DNA of 64,000 bases from Nonomuraea montanisoli. GTDB lineage: Bacteria > Actinomycetota > Actinomycetes > Streptosporangiales > Streptosporangiaceae. Made by a program: the position numbers and the translations under genes. The DNA lies in assembly GCF_013363975.1 (NCBI RefSeq), contig NZ_JABWGN010000005.1:186001-250000 (forward strand). The letters are read 5' to 3'. The notes beneath the pieces were generated by a model. It had not been told where the DNA came from and did no database searches. It worked only from the letters and a program-made list of their open reading frames with translations. Positions 49,419 through 58,079 of the stretch are shown here, piece after piece (position 1 is the first letter of the stretch; the number at the start of each line of letters is the position of its first letter).

Positions 49419-50669
49419 TCAGCGGGGTGTGAGGACCCAGCGCCAGGAGCCCTCGCCCTCGCTCTTGCCGGTGGCGGCGAGCTGGGTGGTCCTGGTCCCG
49501 TCCACGCTGACGAGCACGAGCCCGTTGTCGAACTCGTCGTCGCACTCCCGGGCGCAGCCCAGCGCGACCACGTTGTCGTCGTCGGCCCAGGCCAGGAGCT
49601 GGAGCACCTTCTGCCGGCCGACCACGGCCCCCGTCGCGGCGTCGGTGATCTCCGTGGGCAGCCCCGACTGCCGGGGACCGATGACGAGCTTCCCGTTGGG
49701 GGACAGGGCGGTCGTGCCGGTGTAGGGGATGTACCGGTCGGCGGGCGGGTCGTGGCGCTTGCCGTCCAGGGTGTAGAAGAGGCGGTCCGGAGTGGTGTCG
49801 GTGGGGGCCCAGATCAGGGAGCCGTCCACGCTCCAGCCCAGGTCCTGCCGGTTGTTGCCGTTGCCCGGTTCGGTGCTTCCCGGGGTCGGGAGCGAGGTCA
49901 TCGCGGGGAACTCGTGATACTGCTTCTCGCCCTTGGTCACGTCGATGACGTAGTAGCCCGTACGGTTGCCGATCTTCGTGTTCCGGTCGTACGTGATCGC
50001 GTTGTTCTTCATGGGCGGCTGCTCGTCGGGATAGCCGGAGTACGTCGTGACGAGGAGCTTGGTGCCGTCCGGCGACCAGGCGACCGACCCGGCGTCGTGA
50101 TCCAGGCCGATGACCGACCGGACCTCGCGGGTCGCCATGTCCAGGATCACGATCTGCCTGCCCAGCAGGTCGCCCTGGATCGCGGCGGCCGCCTGGAGCC
50201 CCGGGGCCACGTCCACCCAGGCCCATCCGGTCTTCTCGTAGCCGTCGTTCCTCGGGTCGTACAGCCACCAGGTCCGCCGGTAGCGCTCCAGCTTCTCGGA
50301 CACCTTCTCCGTGGCGGTCGTCCAGTAGGCGGAGACCGCGACGTTCCCCGCAGCGATGAGCGTGCGCGGCGGCCGGCCCTCGGTGTACGTGCGGATGTCC
50401 GTGGGCGCGGGTGACGGCCGCTCCGGGAGCGTCAGGCCCGTCGCGGGCCGCACGGTGGCCCCACGCTCATCCATCGCCCCCGGGACGACGAGGGCGGCCG
50501 TCACCCCCGCGGCCAGGGCGAGCGCGCCCGCGACCAGCGCCCACGGCCGGACGCGCCCCCGCGGCGCCCGTGCCGGACGCCGGCCGCCGAGCGCCCGGTC
50601 GGCCAGGTCGTGCGGCACCCGGGCCTCGCCGGCCCACTCCGCCAGGGTGTCGCGCAGCAGTCGGGTCAT
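49419..50669 (-). CDS. Membrane protein with beta-propeller domain, sigma-factor partner
   Basis: The 416-residue protein has a short cytoplasmic part (LLRDTLAEWAGEARVPHDLA), one membrane helix at about residue 50 (WALVAGALALAAGVTAALVV) and an external TolB/WD-like repeat region (SVAWSPDGTKLLVTTYSG, TGTTALSPNGKLVIG). Its ATG overlaps the stop of the SigE-type sigma gene by 4 bp, which points to an anti-sigma or sigma-modulating role. No zinc-binding anti-sigma motif is visible, so this role is inferred from context. Confidence 0.75.
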   Translation of the reverse strand: MTRLLRDTLAEWAGEARVPHDLADRALGGRRPARAPRGRVRPWALVAGALALAAGVTAALVVPGAMDERGATVRPATGLTLPERPSPAPTDIRTYTEGRPPRTLIAAGNVAVSAYWTTATEKVSEKLERYRRTWWLYDPRNDGYEKTGWAWVDVAPGLQAAAAIQGDLLGRQIVILDMATREVRSVIGLDHDAGSVAWSPDGTKLLVTTYSGYPDEQPPMKNNAITYDRNTKIGNRTGYYVIDVTKGEKQYHEFPAMTSLPTPGSTEPGNGNNRQDLGWSVDGSLIWAPTDTTPDRLFYTLDGKRHDPPADRYIPYTGTTALSPNGKLVIGPRQSGLPTEITDAATGAVVGRQKVLQLLAWADDDNVVALGCARECDDEFDNGLVLVSVDGTRTTQLAATGKSEGEGSWRWVLTPR

Positions 50670-51175
50670 CGGACGGCCTCCAGTTCCTCGGCGAGCTCGG
50701 GAGCGATCTCGCGCAGCCGGGCGAGGGATCGATGGGTGGTGCTGCGTACCGTTCCGACGGAGCAGCCGAGTTCGCGGGCGACCTGGTGGTCGGGCAGGTC
50801 CTCGAAGTACCGGAGCACGAGCATGGTGCGCTGACGCGGGGTGAGCCGGGCCAGGGCGGAGCGCAGCACCATCCGCAGCTCGCTCTGGTGAGTGCGGTCC
50901 ACGCCGGGCAGCTCGGGCGGCGCGGCCTGGACGACCTCGCCGCGGCGGGCCGCCGTGCGCCACCAGCTCACGTGCTGGCGGTACATGATCTGCCTGACGT
51001 ACGCCTCGGGCGCCTCGACGCGCCGCCAGCGGGAAGCCAGCTTCGCCAGCGCTCCCTGCACCAGGTCCTCGGCGGCGTACTGGTCACCGCCGGTGATCAG
51101 ATAGCCGAGACGCATCAGCGCGGGCGAGCGGGCGGAAACGAACTCGCGGAAACCTCGCTCGTCTGCGGGGTCCAC
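50666..51175 (-). CDS. SigE-family ECF RNA polymerase sigma factor
   Basis: The 169-residue sigma factor has region 2 (REFVSARSPALMRLGYLITG, AAEDLVQGALAKLASRW) and region 4 (ARLTPRQRTMLVLRYFEDLP, ARELGCSVGTVRSTTHRSLA). It directs RNA polymerase to a small stress regulon. GTG 51175 is chosen for GGAGG 5 nt upstream, rather than TTG 51187. It is translationally coupled to the membrane protein downstream. A terminator (51276-51311) separates it from the M28 gene upstream. Confidence 0.92.
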   Translation of the reverse strand: MDPADERGFREFVSARSPALMRLGYLITGGDQYAAEDLVQGALAKLASRWRRVEAPEAYVRQIMYRQHVSWWRTAARRGEVVQAAPPELPGVDRTHQSELRMVLRSALARLTPRQRTMLVLRYFEDLPDHQVARELGCSVGTVRSTTHRSLARLREIAPELAEELEAVR

Positions 51176-51275
51176 GGTCACCTCCAAGAGATGTGGATGT
51201 CATCCCATGAGACGCCGCGTCGCGCCTCCCGCTATGCCTCCGATTCTGGGCACTGTGCCGCTGATCCTGAGCACG

Positions 51276-51311
51276 CCGAAGGGCGGCCGCCTCGCGGCGA
51301 CCGCCCTTCGG
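51276..51311 (-). terminator. Terminator after M28 peptidase gene
   Basis: An 11-bp perfect stem, CCGAAGGGCGG (51276-51286) with CCGCCCTTCGG (51301-51311), is extended inside by CCGC/GCGG. It lies 12 bp past the M28 stop codon on the minus strand. Confidence 0.75.
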
Positions 51312-51322
51312 GACGGACCAGG

Positions 51323-52837
51323 TCAGCTGGCGGTGCGCAGGGCGACCCGGGACGTGCTCGCGGTGCCGGTCCGCTCCGGGATGGACCCCAGGTTGAAGGC
51401 GTACCGGGCGGTGGAGTCGGCGATCGCGTCGGCGCTGACGTCGAGCGCGGTCGCGTTGATGTTGGCCGTGGTGTCGCACGCCTGGTGGTAGCAGGCGTCA
51501 TAGGCGGCCCCGGCCGTGCCGCCGAACACGGCGGCCTCCTGAGCCGTCTTGATCCCCTCGGCGCCGGTGAAGATGCCGCCGGACGGGATGCCGACCGCGA
51601 TGAACGGCCCGTAGTCGGACCGGCCGTCGAAGTCGGTGCCCACGTGACCCAGCCCTCGCGCGTCGTAGAACGCTTCGAGCTGCTTCTCGATCTGCGCGGA
51701 TCCGGGCGGGCCCGCCGGGGAGCCGGTGGCGTCGGAGTCGTCGCCGTCGTACAGCTTGTAGGCGTAGTTCGGCGAGGCCACCATGTCGAAGTTCAGGTAC
51801 AGCCGGATCCGGTCGCGCTCGGCGTCGCTCAGGTTCTCCACGTACTGGTCGGAGCCGAGCAGGCCGATCTCCTCGGCCGCCCAGAACCCGAACCTGACCT
51901 TGTTGCGCACCGGGTAGTGCGCCATCCGCAGGGCGGTCTCCAGGATGGTCGCGCTGCCGGAGCCGTTGTCGTTGATGCCCGGCCCGGCCGTCACGCTGTC
52001 GAGGTGGGCGCCGATCATGACCACGTTCCGCGGGTCGCCGAAGCGCGTCTCGGCGATGACGTTGTGGTCGGTGCCGAGCTTGAGCGTCGTGTTCACCTTG
52101 AGGTGGACGGTCGCGCCGGGAGTGGAGGCCAGCTCGTTGCCGACCGCGAAGTCGGCGAAGACCATGGGCACCCCGGCCCGCCACTCGCCGATGTTCAGCG
52201 GGAACGCGTCGGTGCGGCCGGGCTGGCCCTCGTTGAAGACGATGATGCCGGACGCCCCGGCGAACCCGGCGTTACGGATCTTCTGGGCGAACGCGCACGT
52301 GCCCCGCTGGATCAGCGCGATCCGGCCGGCCACGAACCCATTGAAGTCGGACGCCTCGCAGCCGCTGGTGGAGGTGGGCGTCGGGGTCGGCGGCAGCGTC
52401 AGGTCCACGCCCTGGACCTGCGCGGTGACCTCGCCGGCCGGCGACGGCTGGAAGGTGTAGAAGGCGTCGTTGGGGGCGTACGTCTTCTGGTTCGGCGCGG
52501 TCAGCTCCAGGGTCGGCGGGCTGTCCTCGGTCCAGCTCTCCACGAAGTGGATCGGGTTGAGCGTGACCTTGTAACCGGCCTTGCGCAGCTTGCCCGCCAC
52601 GTAGTCGCGCGAGGCGGCGTAGCCGGGCGTGCCCGCCGCGCGGGTGCCCCCGTTGGCGTCGGCGATGCCCTGGAGCGCGGCCAGGTGCTTCTGCACGTTC
52701 GCCCCCGTGACCTGCTTCATCAGCAGTTTGGCGAAGGCGTCGTCGAGCCCCTTGGCCTGCGCCGGACCGGTGACGGCCAAGGGTAGGGCGAGAGCGGCGA
52801 CGACAGCGGTGACCCCTTTGATGATGGATACGCGCAT
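51323..52837 (-). CDS. Secreted M28 aminopeptidase with PA domain
   Basis: The 504-residue exported zinc peptidase has a signal peptide ending GPAQA. A PA-domain insert contains GFVAGRIALIQRGTCAF. The two-zinc active site shows IGAHLDSVTAGPGINDNGSG (His/Asp ligands), WAAEEIGLLGSDQY (Glu base and ligand), FDMVASPNYAY and, near the end, CYHQACDT. It is close to the Streptomyces griseus type leucine aminopeptidases but longer. It supplies amino acids from external peptides. ATG 52837 has AGGAG upstream; a strong terminator follows. Confidence 0.93.
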   Translation of the reverse strand: MRVSIIKGVTAVVAALALPLAVTGPAQAKGLDDAFAKLLMKQVTGANVQKHLAALQGIADANGGTRAAGTPGYAASRDYVAGKLRKAGYKVTLNPIHFVESWTEDSPPTLELTAPNQKTYAPNDAFYTFQPSPAGEVTAQVQGVDLTLPPTPTPTSTSGCEASDFNGFVAGRIALIQRGTCAFAQKIRNAGFAGASGIIVFNEGQPGRTDAFPLNIGEWRAGVPMVFADFAVGNELASTPGATVHLKVNTTLKLGTDHNVIAETRFGDPRNVVMIGAHLDSVTAGPGINDNGSGSATILETALRMAHYPVRNKVRFGFWAAEEIGLLGSDQYVENLSDAERDRIRLYLNFDMVASPNYAYKLYDGDDSDATGSPAGPPGSAQIEKQLEAFYDARGLGHVGTDFDGRSDYGPFIAVGIPSGGIFTGAEGIKTAQEAAVFGGTAGAAYDACYHQACDTTANINATALDVSADAIADSTARYAFNLGSIPERTGTASTSRVALRTAS

Positions 52838-53117
52838 ATGGCTCCTCCACAGCGAAAAGCGGCATGATCCCCCGATGCCGCCTCATGGAAGGTAACGCCG
52901 CATCTGATGCGCGCCTAGAGCCCAATTCCCCGGCGGCGGTCATGCCGGCACATGGTTGACTGACCGGATCTCGCGAACGGGAAAGGCCGTAACCGGCCCC
53001 CCGGGGCCGCCGGCGGGACGTCCGCCGACATGAGCGTGCCCGTCGCGGGCAGGGGCCCGGTGACCGCCGCCCGCCGGCCCGCGGCCCCGGGCGGAGCATC
53101 CGATCGCAGGAGGAGCC

Positions 53118-53300
53118 ATGTCGCAGCCCGACGAGCGGCCGCTCGCCGACCGGCGGGAGAATCCCGAGGAGTACGACGACGCGGACTTCGCCGAGGAGTT
53201 CGACCCGTCGCCCACGGACCCGGCCAACCAGCCGGAGCAGGACCCGAGTCGCGGGGTCCACGGCGGGGCCGAGGGCTACGACCGGCCCACCGAGGCGTGA
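53118..53300 (+). CDS. Small acidic hypothetical protein
   Basis: The 60-residue Asp/Glu-rich peptide (ENPEEYDDADFAEEFDPSPT) has no hydrophobic segment and is probably disordered. AGGAGGAG at about 53110 with ATG 53118 gives a near-perfect ribosome site, so it is likely expressed. I do not recognise the family. It lies between the divergent M28 gene and a tandem-repeat region. Confidence 0.7.
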   Translation: MSQPDERPLADRRENPEEYDDADFAEEFDPSPTDPANQPEQDPSRGVHGGAEGYDRPTEA

Positions 53301-53440
53301 GCCGCGCCCGCCGCCGAGGTCCCATGGGCCTTCCCCTCGCTCCGCGAACACGCGCCGGATGAACGAGATCAACCGGCGAGATCATCAGAACGGGAAAGGC
53401 GCGGAAAGTCCACTCGCACACGCAGGCCATGAGAACCTGC

Positions 53441-53560
53441 TGAATCACGCATGAATGTCGGCGAATCACGCGGGACGTCGGCGGATCACGCGGGAGGTCG
53501 GCGAATTACGCGGGAGGTCGGCGGATCACGCGGGAGGTCGGCAGATCACCTGGGAAAAGG
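53441..53560. repeat. 20-bp tandem repeat array, six units
   Basis: Six consecutive 20-bp units at an exact period share the consensus gcggatcacgcgggaggtcg. The four inner units (53461-53540) are nearly identical; the first and last are diverged. The unit is not a multiple of three, and no gene spans it. The 53301-53613 gap holds nothing else recognisable. Confidence 0.9.
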
Positions 53561-53613
53561 CCGGTTCCGGCAGGGCCCCGCCGCCCCGCCGGAACCGGCA
53601 CGCCCGGACGGCG

Positions 53614-53841
53614 CTAGTGGCCGTGGTGCGCGGCGTGCTGGTGCGGCTTGCCCTCCACCCACACCCGGGTCGCGTCGGCGCGGTCGCGCAGCTCGGTCAG
53701 CAGTGCGGCGAGGCCGGCGTGGTCCATGTAGGAGCTCTCCTCGATGGCCGAGGCGTGCGTGGCCACCTGGTCGGACAGTGCGCGGATCTCGCTCAGGGAG
53801 TCGAGAACGTCACGGCTTTCCTGTGGGTTCAGATCGCACAT
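53614..53841 (-). CDS. Small hypothetical protein, His-rich C-terminus
   Basis: The 75-residue mostly helical protein starts MCDLNPQESRDVLDSLSEIR and ends in a His-rich tail (PHQHAAHHGH) that could bind metal. ATG 53841 has no ribosome site, but TACGTT lies 6 nt upstream, as in leaderless genes. It is divergent from the sulfotransferase gene at 53979. The family is not recognised. Confidence 0.6.
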   Translation of the reverse strand: MCDLNPQESRDVLDSLSEIRALSDQVATHASAIEESSYMDHAGLAALLTELRDRADATRVWVEGKPHQHAAHHGH

Positions 53842-53978
53842 GACTCGAACGTAGGGGCGCCGTCGCGGACGGTACATAGACGCGATCGCGTCAAAGACCT
53901 TGCCGCCGGACGCCCGTACCGCCCCTGACGAGGGCATTGACAGGGAATTGCCAGGAACGCTGGGTAGCCTCCAACGGC

Positions 53979-54833
53979 ATGACCTGGCAGCGAAAGCTCA
54001 ACGACGCGCTCGGGAGGTACGCCGGCGTCCGTTTCGAACGCGTCACCCCGACGCGCCCGGAAGGCTCGTCCGACGCGGTGGAGAGCCCGCCCCGGCCGCC
54101 CGCCGACCCCGCGCACGACCGCCTGCTGACCGCGCCGGTGTTCATCCTGTCCCCCGTCCGGTCCGGCTCCACGCTGCTGCGCGCGATGCTCGACGCGCAC
54201 CCCGAGCTGCACGCGCCGCACGAGCTGCACGTACGACGGCTCAGCGTCGGCTTCGGCACCCCGCTGGCGCGCAGGGCGATGGAGGAACTCGGCCACAACC
54301 AGGCCGACCTGGAGCACCTGCTGTGGGACCGGGTGCTGCACCGGGAGCTCACCCGGAGCGGCAAGCGGTACATCGTGGACAAGACTCCCGCCAACGCCTT
54401 CGCCCACCAGCGGATCGCCACCTGCTGGCTGGACGCGCGCTTCGTCTTCCTGCTGCGCCACCCCGCCTCCATCGCGGCGTCCTGGTACGAGGCGGGCGCG
54501 GGCAAGCGCACCCCGGAGGAGGCCGCGGCCGACGCGCTGCGCTACATGAAGGCGGTCCAGCGGGCCCGCAAGGGGCTCGACGGCCTGACCGTCCGCTACG
54601 AGGACCTGACCGGCGACCCCGAGCGGGTGACCAGGGAGCTCTGCGCGTTCCTGGACGTGCCGTGGGCGCCCGGGATGCTCGCGTACGGCACGCCCGGCGT
54701 GATCAGCAAGGGGCTCGGCGACTGGCAGGAGAAGATCCGCTCGGGCACCGTCCAGCCGGGACGCGGCCTGCCGGCCCCCGAGGAGATCCCCGACCTGCTG
54801 AGACCCATGTGCCGCGACTGGGGTTACCTGTGA
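53979..54833 (+). CDS. Sulfotransferase-family protein
   Basis: The 284-residue enzyme has the PAPS-binding 5'-phosphosulphate loop LSPVRSGSTLLRAMLDAHPE, DKTPANAFAHQRIATCWLDA, RFVFLLRHPASIAASW (3'-phosphate region) and LTVRYEDLTGDPERV. It transfers sulphate from PAPS to a hydroxyl on a sugar or natural product. ATG 53979 is used; TAGCCT (53965-53970) lies 8 nt upstream, suggesting leaderless mRNA. Its stop overlaps the glycosyltransferase start by 4 bp, so the acceptor may be a glycoside made by that enzyme. Confidence 0.88.
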   Translation: MTWQRKLNDALGRYAGVRFERVTPTRPEGSSDAVESPPRPPADPAHDRLLTAPVFILSPVRSGSTLLRAMLDAHPELHAPHELHVRRLSVGFGTPLARRAMEELGHNQADLEHLLWDRVLHRELTRSGKRYIVDKTPANAFAHQRIATCWLDARFVFLLRHPASIAASWYEAGAGKRTPEEAAADALRYMKAVQRARKGLDGLTVRYEDLTGDPERVTRELCAFLDVPWAPGMLAYGTPGVISKGLGDWQEKIRSGTVQPGRGLPAPEEIPDLLRPMCRDWGYL

Positions 54834-56038
54834 AGATCCGCTACGTGCTGCTGCACGCCTACGGGGTCGGCGGGACGATCCGGACGGTGTTCAACCAGGC
54901 CGGCGCGATGGCCGCCCTCGGCCACGACGTGGAGATCGCCAGCGTCGTGCGCCGCCGCGCCAAGCCGCAGTTCGCGCTCGACCCCCGGGTACGGCTCGCG
55001 CCCCTGGTCGACCAGCGGGAGTCGGTGGCCGCCGACTCGCTCGGCCGCAAGGTGTGGCGGCGGCTACGGGGCAAACTGGTGCCGCGCGGCGAGTTCGCCG
55101 CCGAGTACTTCACCGAACGCGTGGAGAAGGCGGTCATCGACTACGTCTCCGCCCTGAGCGACGGCATCCTGGTCACCACCCGCCCGGCGCTGAACCTCAT
55201 CTCCGCCCGCCGCGCGGGCAAGCACGTCGTACGCGTGGCGCAGGACCACATGAACCTGGACGCCTACCCCGAGCCGGTGCGCGCCGACATCGCCCGCTAC
55301 TACGATCGGTTCGACGCCGTGGTGGTGCTGACGCGCGGCAACCAGCTCGCCTACCGGGAACTGCTGCCGCGCACGCCGATCGTGCGCATCCCCAACGCGG
55401 TCCACCCGGCGGAGCGGATGTCGGCGCAGGAGCACCCGGTCGTGGTGGCGGCCGGCCGGCTGGTCTGGCAGAAGGGCTTCGACCTGCTCATCCCCGCGTT
55501 CGGGCAGGCGGCGCGGCGGCACCCGGAGTGGCGGCTGCGGATCTTCGGCTCCGGGCCGAAGAAGGAGCGGCTCGCCGAGCTCATCGAGAGCGAGGGCCTG
55601 ACCGGCCGGGTCAGCCTGATGGGGCGGACCGGCCGCATGGCCGAGGAGCTGGCCGGCGCCTCGATCTACGCGCTGTCCTCCCGCTTCGAGGGGCTGCCGA
55701 TGGTGATGATCGAGGCCATGGGGCACGCCCTGCCCGTCGCGGCGTTCGACTGCCCGACCGGGCCCGGCGACGTGGTCACTCCCGAGGTGGACGGGCTGCT
55801 CGTGCCGCCGCAGGACGTCGGCGCGCTCGCCGCGGCGCTCGACCGGCTCATGGGCGACCGGGAGCTGCGGCTGCGGATCGGCGAGCGCGCCGCCCGCACG
55901 GCCCGCGGCTACGCGCCCGAGGCGGTCATGCCGATGTGGGAGGACCTGTTCAGCGAGCTGCTGGCGCACGAGCCGATCATGGACACCTACTGGACCGACC
56001 CGTCGCACCCGGCTCGGCGGGGATCACGCGGTCGATGA
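54830..56038 (+). CDS. GT4-family glycosyltransferase
   Basis: The 402-residue GT-B fold enzyme has an N-terminal domain with YGVGGTIRTVFNQAGAMA and VRVAQDHMNLDAYPE, and a C-terminal nucleotide-sugar domain with VVAAGRLVWQKGFDLLIPAF, RLRIFGSGPKKERL and FEGLPMVMIEAMGHALPVAA (E-x7-E). It transfers a sugar from a nucleotide donor, keeping the anomeric configuration. GTG 54830 overlaps the sulfotransferase stop. Its 3' end overlaps the convergent P450 gene by 62 bp. Confidence 0.9.
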   Translation: MKIRYVLLHAYGVGGTIRTVFNQAGAMAALGHDVEIASVVRRRAKPQFALDPRVRLAPLVDQRESVAADSLGRKVWRRLRGKLVPRGEFAAEYFTERVEKAVIDYVSALSDGILVTTRPALNLISARRAGKHVVRVAQDHMNLDAYPEPVRADIARYYDRFDAVVVLTRGNQLAYRELLPRTPIVRIPNAVHPAERMSAQEHPVVVAAGRLVWQKGFDLLIPAFGQAARRHPEWRLRIFGSGPKKERLAELIESEGLTGRVSLMGRTGRMAEELAGASIYALSSRFEGLPMVMIEAMGHALPVAAFDCPTGPGDVVTPEVDGLLVPPQDVGALAAALDRLMGDRELRLRIGERAARTARGYAPEAVMPMWEDLFSELLAHEPIMDTYWTDPSHPARRGSRGR

Positions 56039-57332
56039 CGAAGCCGCTGGCCGGCAGGGCGGGCGCGCGCCACCGCGGGATGCTGAGGTCCTGCTCGGGC
56101 AGCACGCCGTACGACATCCAGCGGGTCAGCGCGGTCACCGCCACCTTCATGAGGTCGACGGTGAGCCACTCGCCAGCGCACCGGTGGCCGCGGTGGTGGT
56201 CGCCGCCGCCCTGCGGCACGAGGTCGAACGCGCCGCCGTCCCACGTGCCGAACCGCTCGGGGCGGAACTCCTCCGGCCCCTCCCACACCCGGGGGTCGTG
56301 GTCGATGCCGTGCAGGTCGAGCAGGACGCGCCGGCCCTTCGGGAAGTGGTGTCCGTTCCACTCGAACGGCTCGGCCACCTTCGCGGCGACCATCGGGAAG
56401 AACGGATAGAACCGCCGCACCTCCTGGACGAAGTACTCCAGGTAGGCGTCGTCGCCGGAGCTGATCCGCTCGTGGCAGTGCGGGTTCGCGTGCAGGGCGA
56501 GGGCGGCGAGGGTGACGAACCGGCCGACGGCCACGATCGGCCGCAGCAGGTTCAGCACCTCCACGGCGGCGACCCGCGGGTCCAGCGGCGCACCGTCGGC
56601 GTCGCGGTGCAGCGCGACGGCCTGCAACGGGGTGCCCGCGAACCGCTCGGGCCGCTCACGCACCCGTCTCACCAGCTCGGCGATGCCCTTCTCGGCCTGG
56701 ACGCGGGCCCTGCGGCCGCGCAGGTGGCGCGGGCCGACGGCGGCGGGCGCCTCGATCATCGCGAGCAGCCGCGCGGTCGCGTGCGGGATGCTCCCGCGGT
56801 CGAGCCGCACGCCCGTCCACGCGCACGCCACCTCGCACAGCAGCTCGCTGACCTCATCGAACAGGTTGACGCGCGGCATCCGGCTCCAGCGGCCGATCCG
56901 CTCCCGCCACGCCTCCCCGGCCAGCTCGCGCATCCGCTCCCGCTCCTGCGGCGTCATGAGCGACATGAACATCGCCTTGCGGACGGCGTGCGCCTCGCCG
57001 TCCAGCGACTGCACCCCGCCCCGGCCGAAGAGCGTCAGCAGCAGCCGGCGCGGCGCCGCCCCGTGGCGGACGAGCCGGCGCTCGCCGTAGAAGACCCTGG
57101 CCGCCTCGGGCCCGGTCATGCAGGTGGTCGGCCGCAGGAGCAGCCGCGTGTCGAAGACGTCCGTGCCGAGCTCCCTGGCCCGCTCGGAGACGAAGGTGTA
57201 CGGGCTGAGCCGGAAGGCGGGGGTGTCGTCCACGCCCAGGACCGGCGGCGCCGACATCTCGGCGCCGCTTCGGGGGCATCGCGCGGCCGGCTCCCGCTCA
57301 CCCTGGCGTGAAGGCGATTCCAGAGTGGTCAT
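55977..57332 (-). CDS. CYP152-type fatty-acid peroxygenase P450
   Basis: The 451-residue P450 of the H2O2-using CYP152 family has the haem ligand region QGGGDHHRGHRCAGEWLTVD. LRPIVAVGRF contains the Arg-Pro pair that binds the fatty-acid carboxylate and replaces the usual acid-alcohol pair. In GRGGVQSLDGEAH a Gln occupies the position that is Gln in Bacillus P450-BSbeta (hydroxylase) and His in OleT (decarboxylase), so hydroxylation is predicted. No redox partner is needed. ATG 57332 begins a 20-30-residue extension before the core. The 3' end overlaps the convergent glycosyltransferase. Confidence 0.9.
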   Translation of the reverse strand: MTTLESPSRQGEREPAARCPRSGAEMSAPPVLGVDDTPAFRLSPYTFVSERARELGTDVFDTRLLLRPTTCMTGPEAARVFYGERRLVRHGAAPRRLLLTLFGRGGVQSLDGEAHAVRKAMFMSLMTPQERERMRELAGEAWRERIGRWSRMPRVNLFDEVSELLCEVACAWTGVRLDRGSIPHATARLLAMIEAPAAVGPRHLRGRRARVQAEKGIAELVRRVRERPERFAGTPLQAVALHRDADGAPLDPRVAAVEVLNLLRPIVAVGRFVTLAALALHANPHCHERISSGDDAYLEYFVQEVRRFYPFFPMVAAKVAEPFEWNGHHFPKGRRVLLDLHGIDHDPRVWEGPEEFRPERFGTWDGGAFDLVPQGGGDHHRGHRCAGEWLTVDLMKVAVTALTRWMSYGVLPEQDLSIPRWRAPALPASGFVIDRVIPAEPGATGRSSRCP

Positions 57333-57580
57333 GGCCTGGCCTCTTTCCCGGGCCGGGCCACGGAAACCTCACCGGGCACGACCTGCTCAGGAGCGGCATC
57401 TCAAGGATGTGCCGTCGTGGCAGGCCAGCACAAGTTCGATGGTGATGTGCCGGCCTGACACAATCGGATGCCTTCCAGGATGCGGTTGCCTGCAAGGCAC
57501 ACATCAGCAATCTCTCGCACGCCGTGATGACGACGGCTCACTCATCGTGAAACATGCGGCGGCGCATTGGAGGGGTCAAC

Positions 57581-58051
57581 GTGGCGGAGATCATGACCTT
57601 TATTGTTGACCCCTTCGATCTGCCGGTGAACGAGATCCCGGCCAACCTCCCGGTCGGCCACATGTTTGCGGAATCCGCACGGTGCGCTGTGTTCATGGAA
57701 CGGATGGCGATCTTCTCCCGAGGTCTGGAAATTCAGGTGGGATACCACGTGCGAGAAGACGCTCCGACGGCAGGGGAAGGATTCGGCATTCCAGTTGTCG
57801 GGTCGGCGGACGACTTGGGGTTGGAACTGCGGCCCGAAGGTTCAACGAGACGCCTGACAGTTCGAAAGACGGGTGCAAGCGGTCAAGACTTTTCGGGCCG
57901 GATGTTCTATTGGGCAGCGCCCGTGCCACCTGGCCAAGGACTGGATGTGTCGATCGTGTGGCCGTCCCTTGGCGTCGAGTCCCGTAATTGGCTTATCCGC
58001 CATGACGCCCTGAGAGAGGCGGTCTCGGAAGTCAGAGTGTTGTGGCGGTGA
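57581..58051 (+). CDS. Hypothetical protein
   Basis: The 156-residue protein starts after an excellent ribosome site, GGAGGGG (57569-57575), at GTG 57581. Sequence features are MTFIVDPFDLPVNEIPANLP, FMERMAIFSRGLEIQVGYHV and a Trp-rich end SIVWPSLGVESRNWLIRHDA. It has lower GC than its neighbours and is mainly beta-type by composition. I do not recognise the family. It stands alone between the P450 and sigma-partner genes. Confidence 0.7.
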   Translation: MAEIMTFIVDPFDLPVNEIPANLPVGHMFAESARCAVFMERMAIFSRGLEIQVGYHVREDAPTAGEGFGIPVVGSADDLGLELRPEGSTRRLTVRKTGASGQDFSGRMFYWAAPVPPGQGLDVSIVWPSLGVESRNWLIRHDALREAVSEVRVLWR

Positions 58052-58079
58052 TGACGGGCGGCGCGACTGCCCGTCCAGG

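Noticed and set aside
53441..53560. CRISPR array
   Set aside because: Units are contiguous 20-bp copies without unique spacers, and no cas genes are near.
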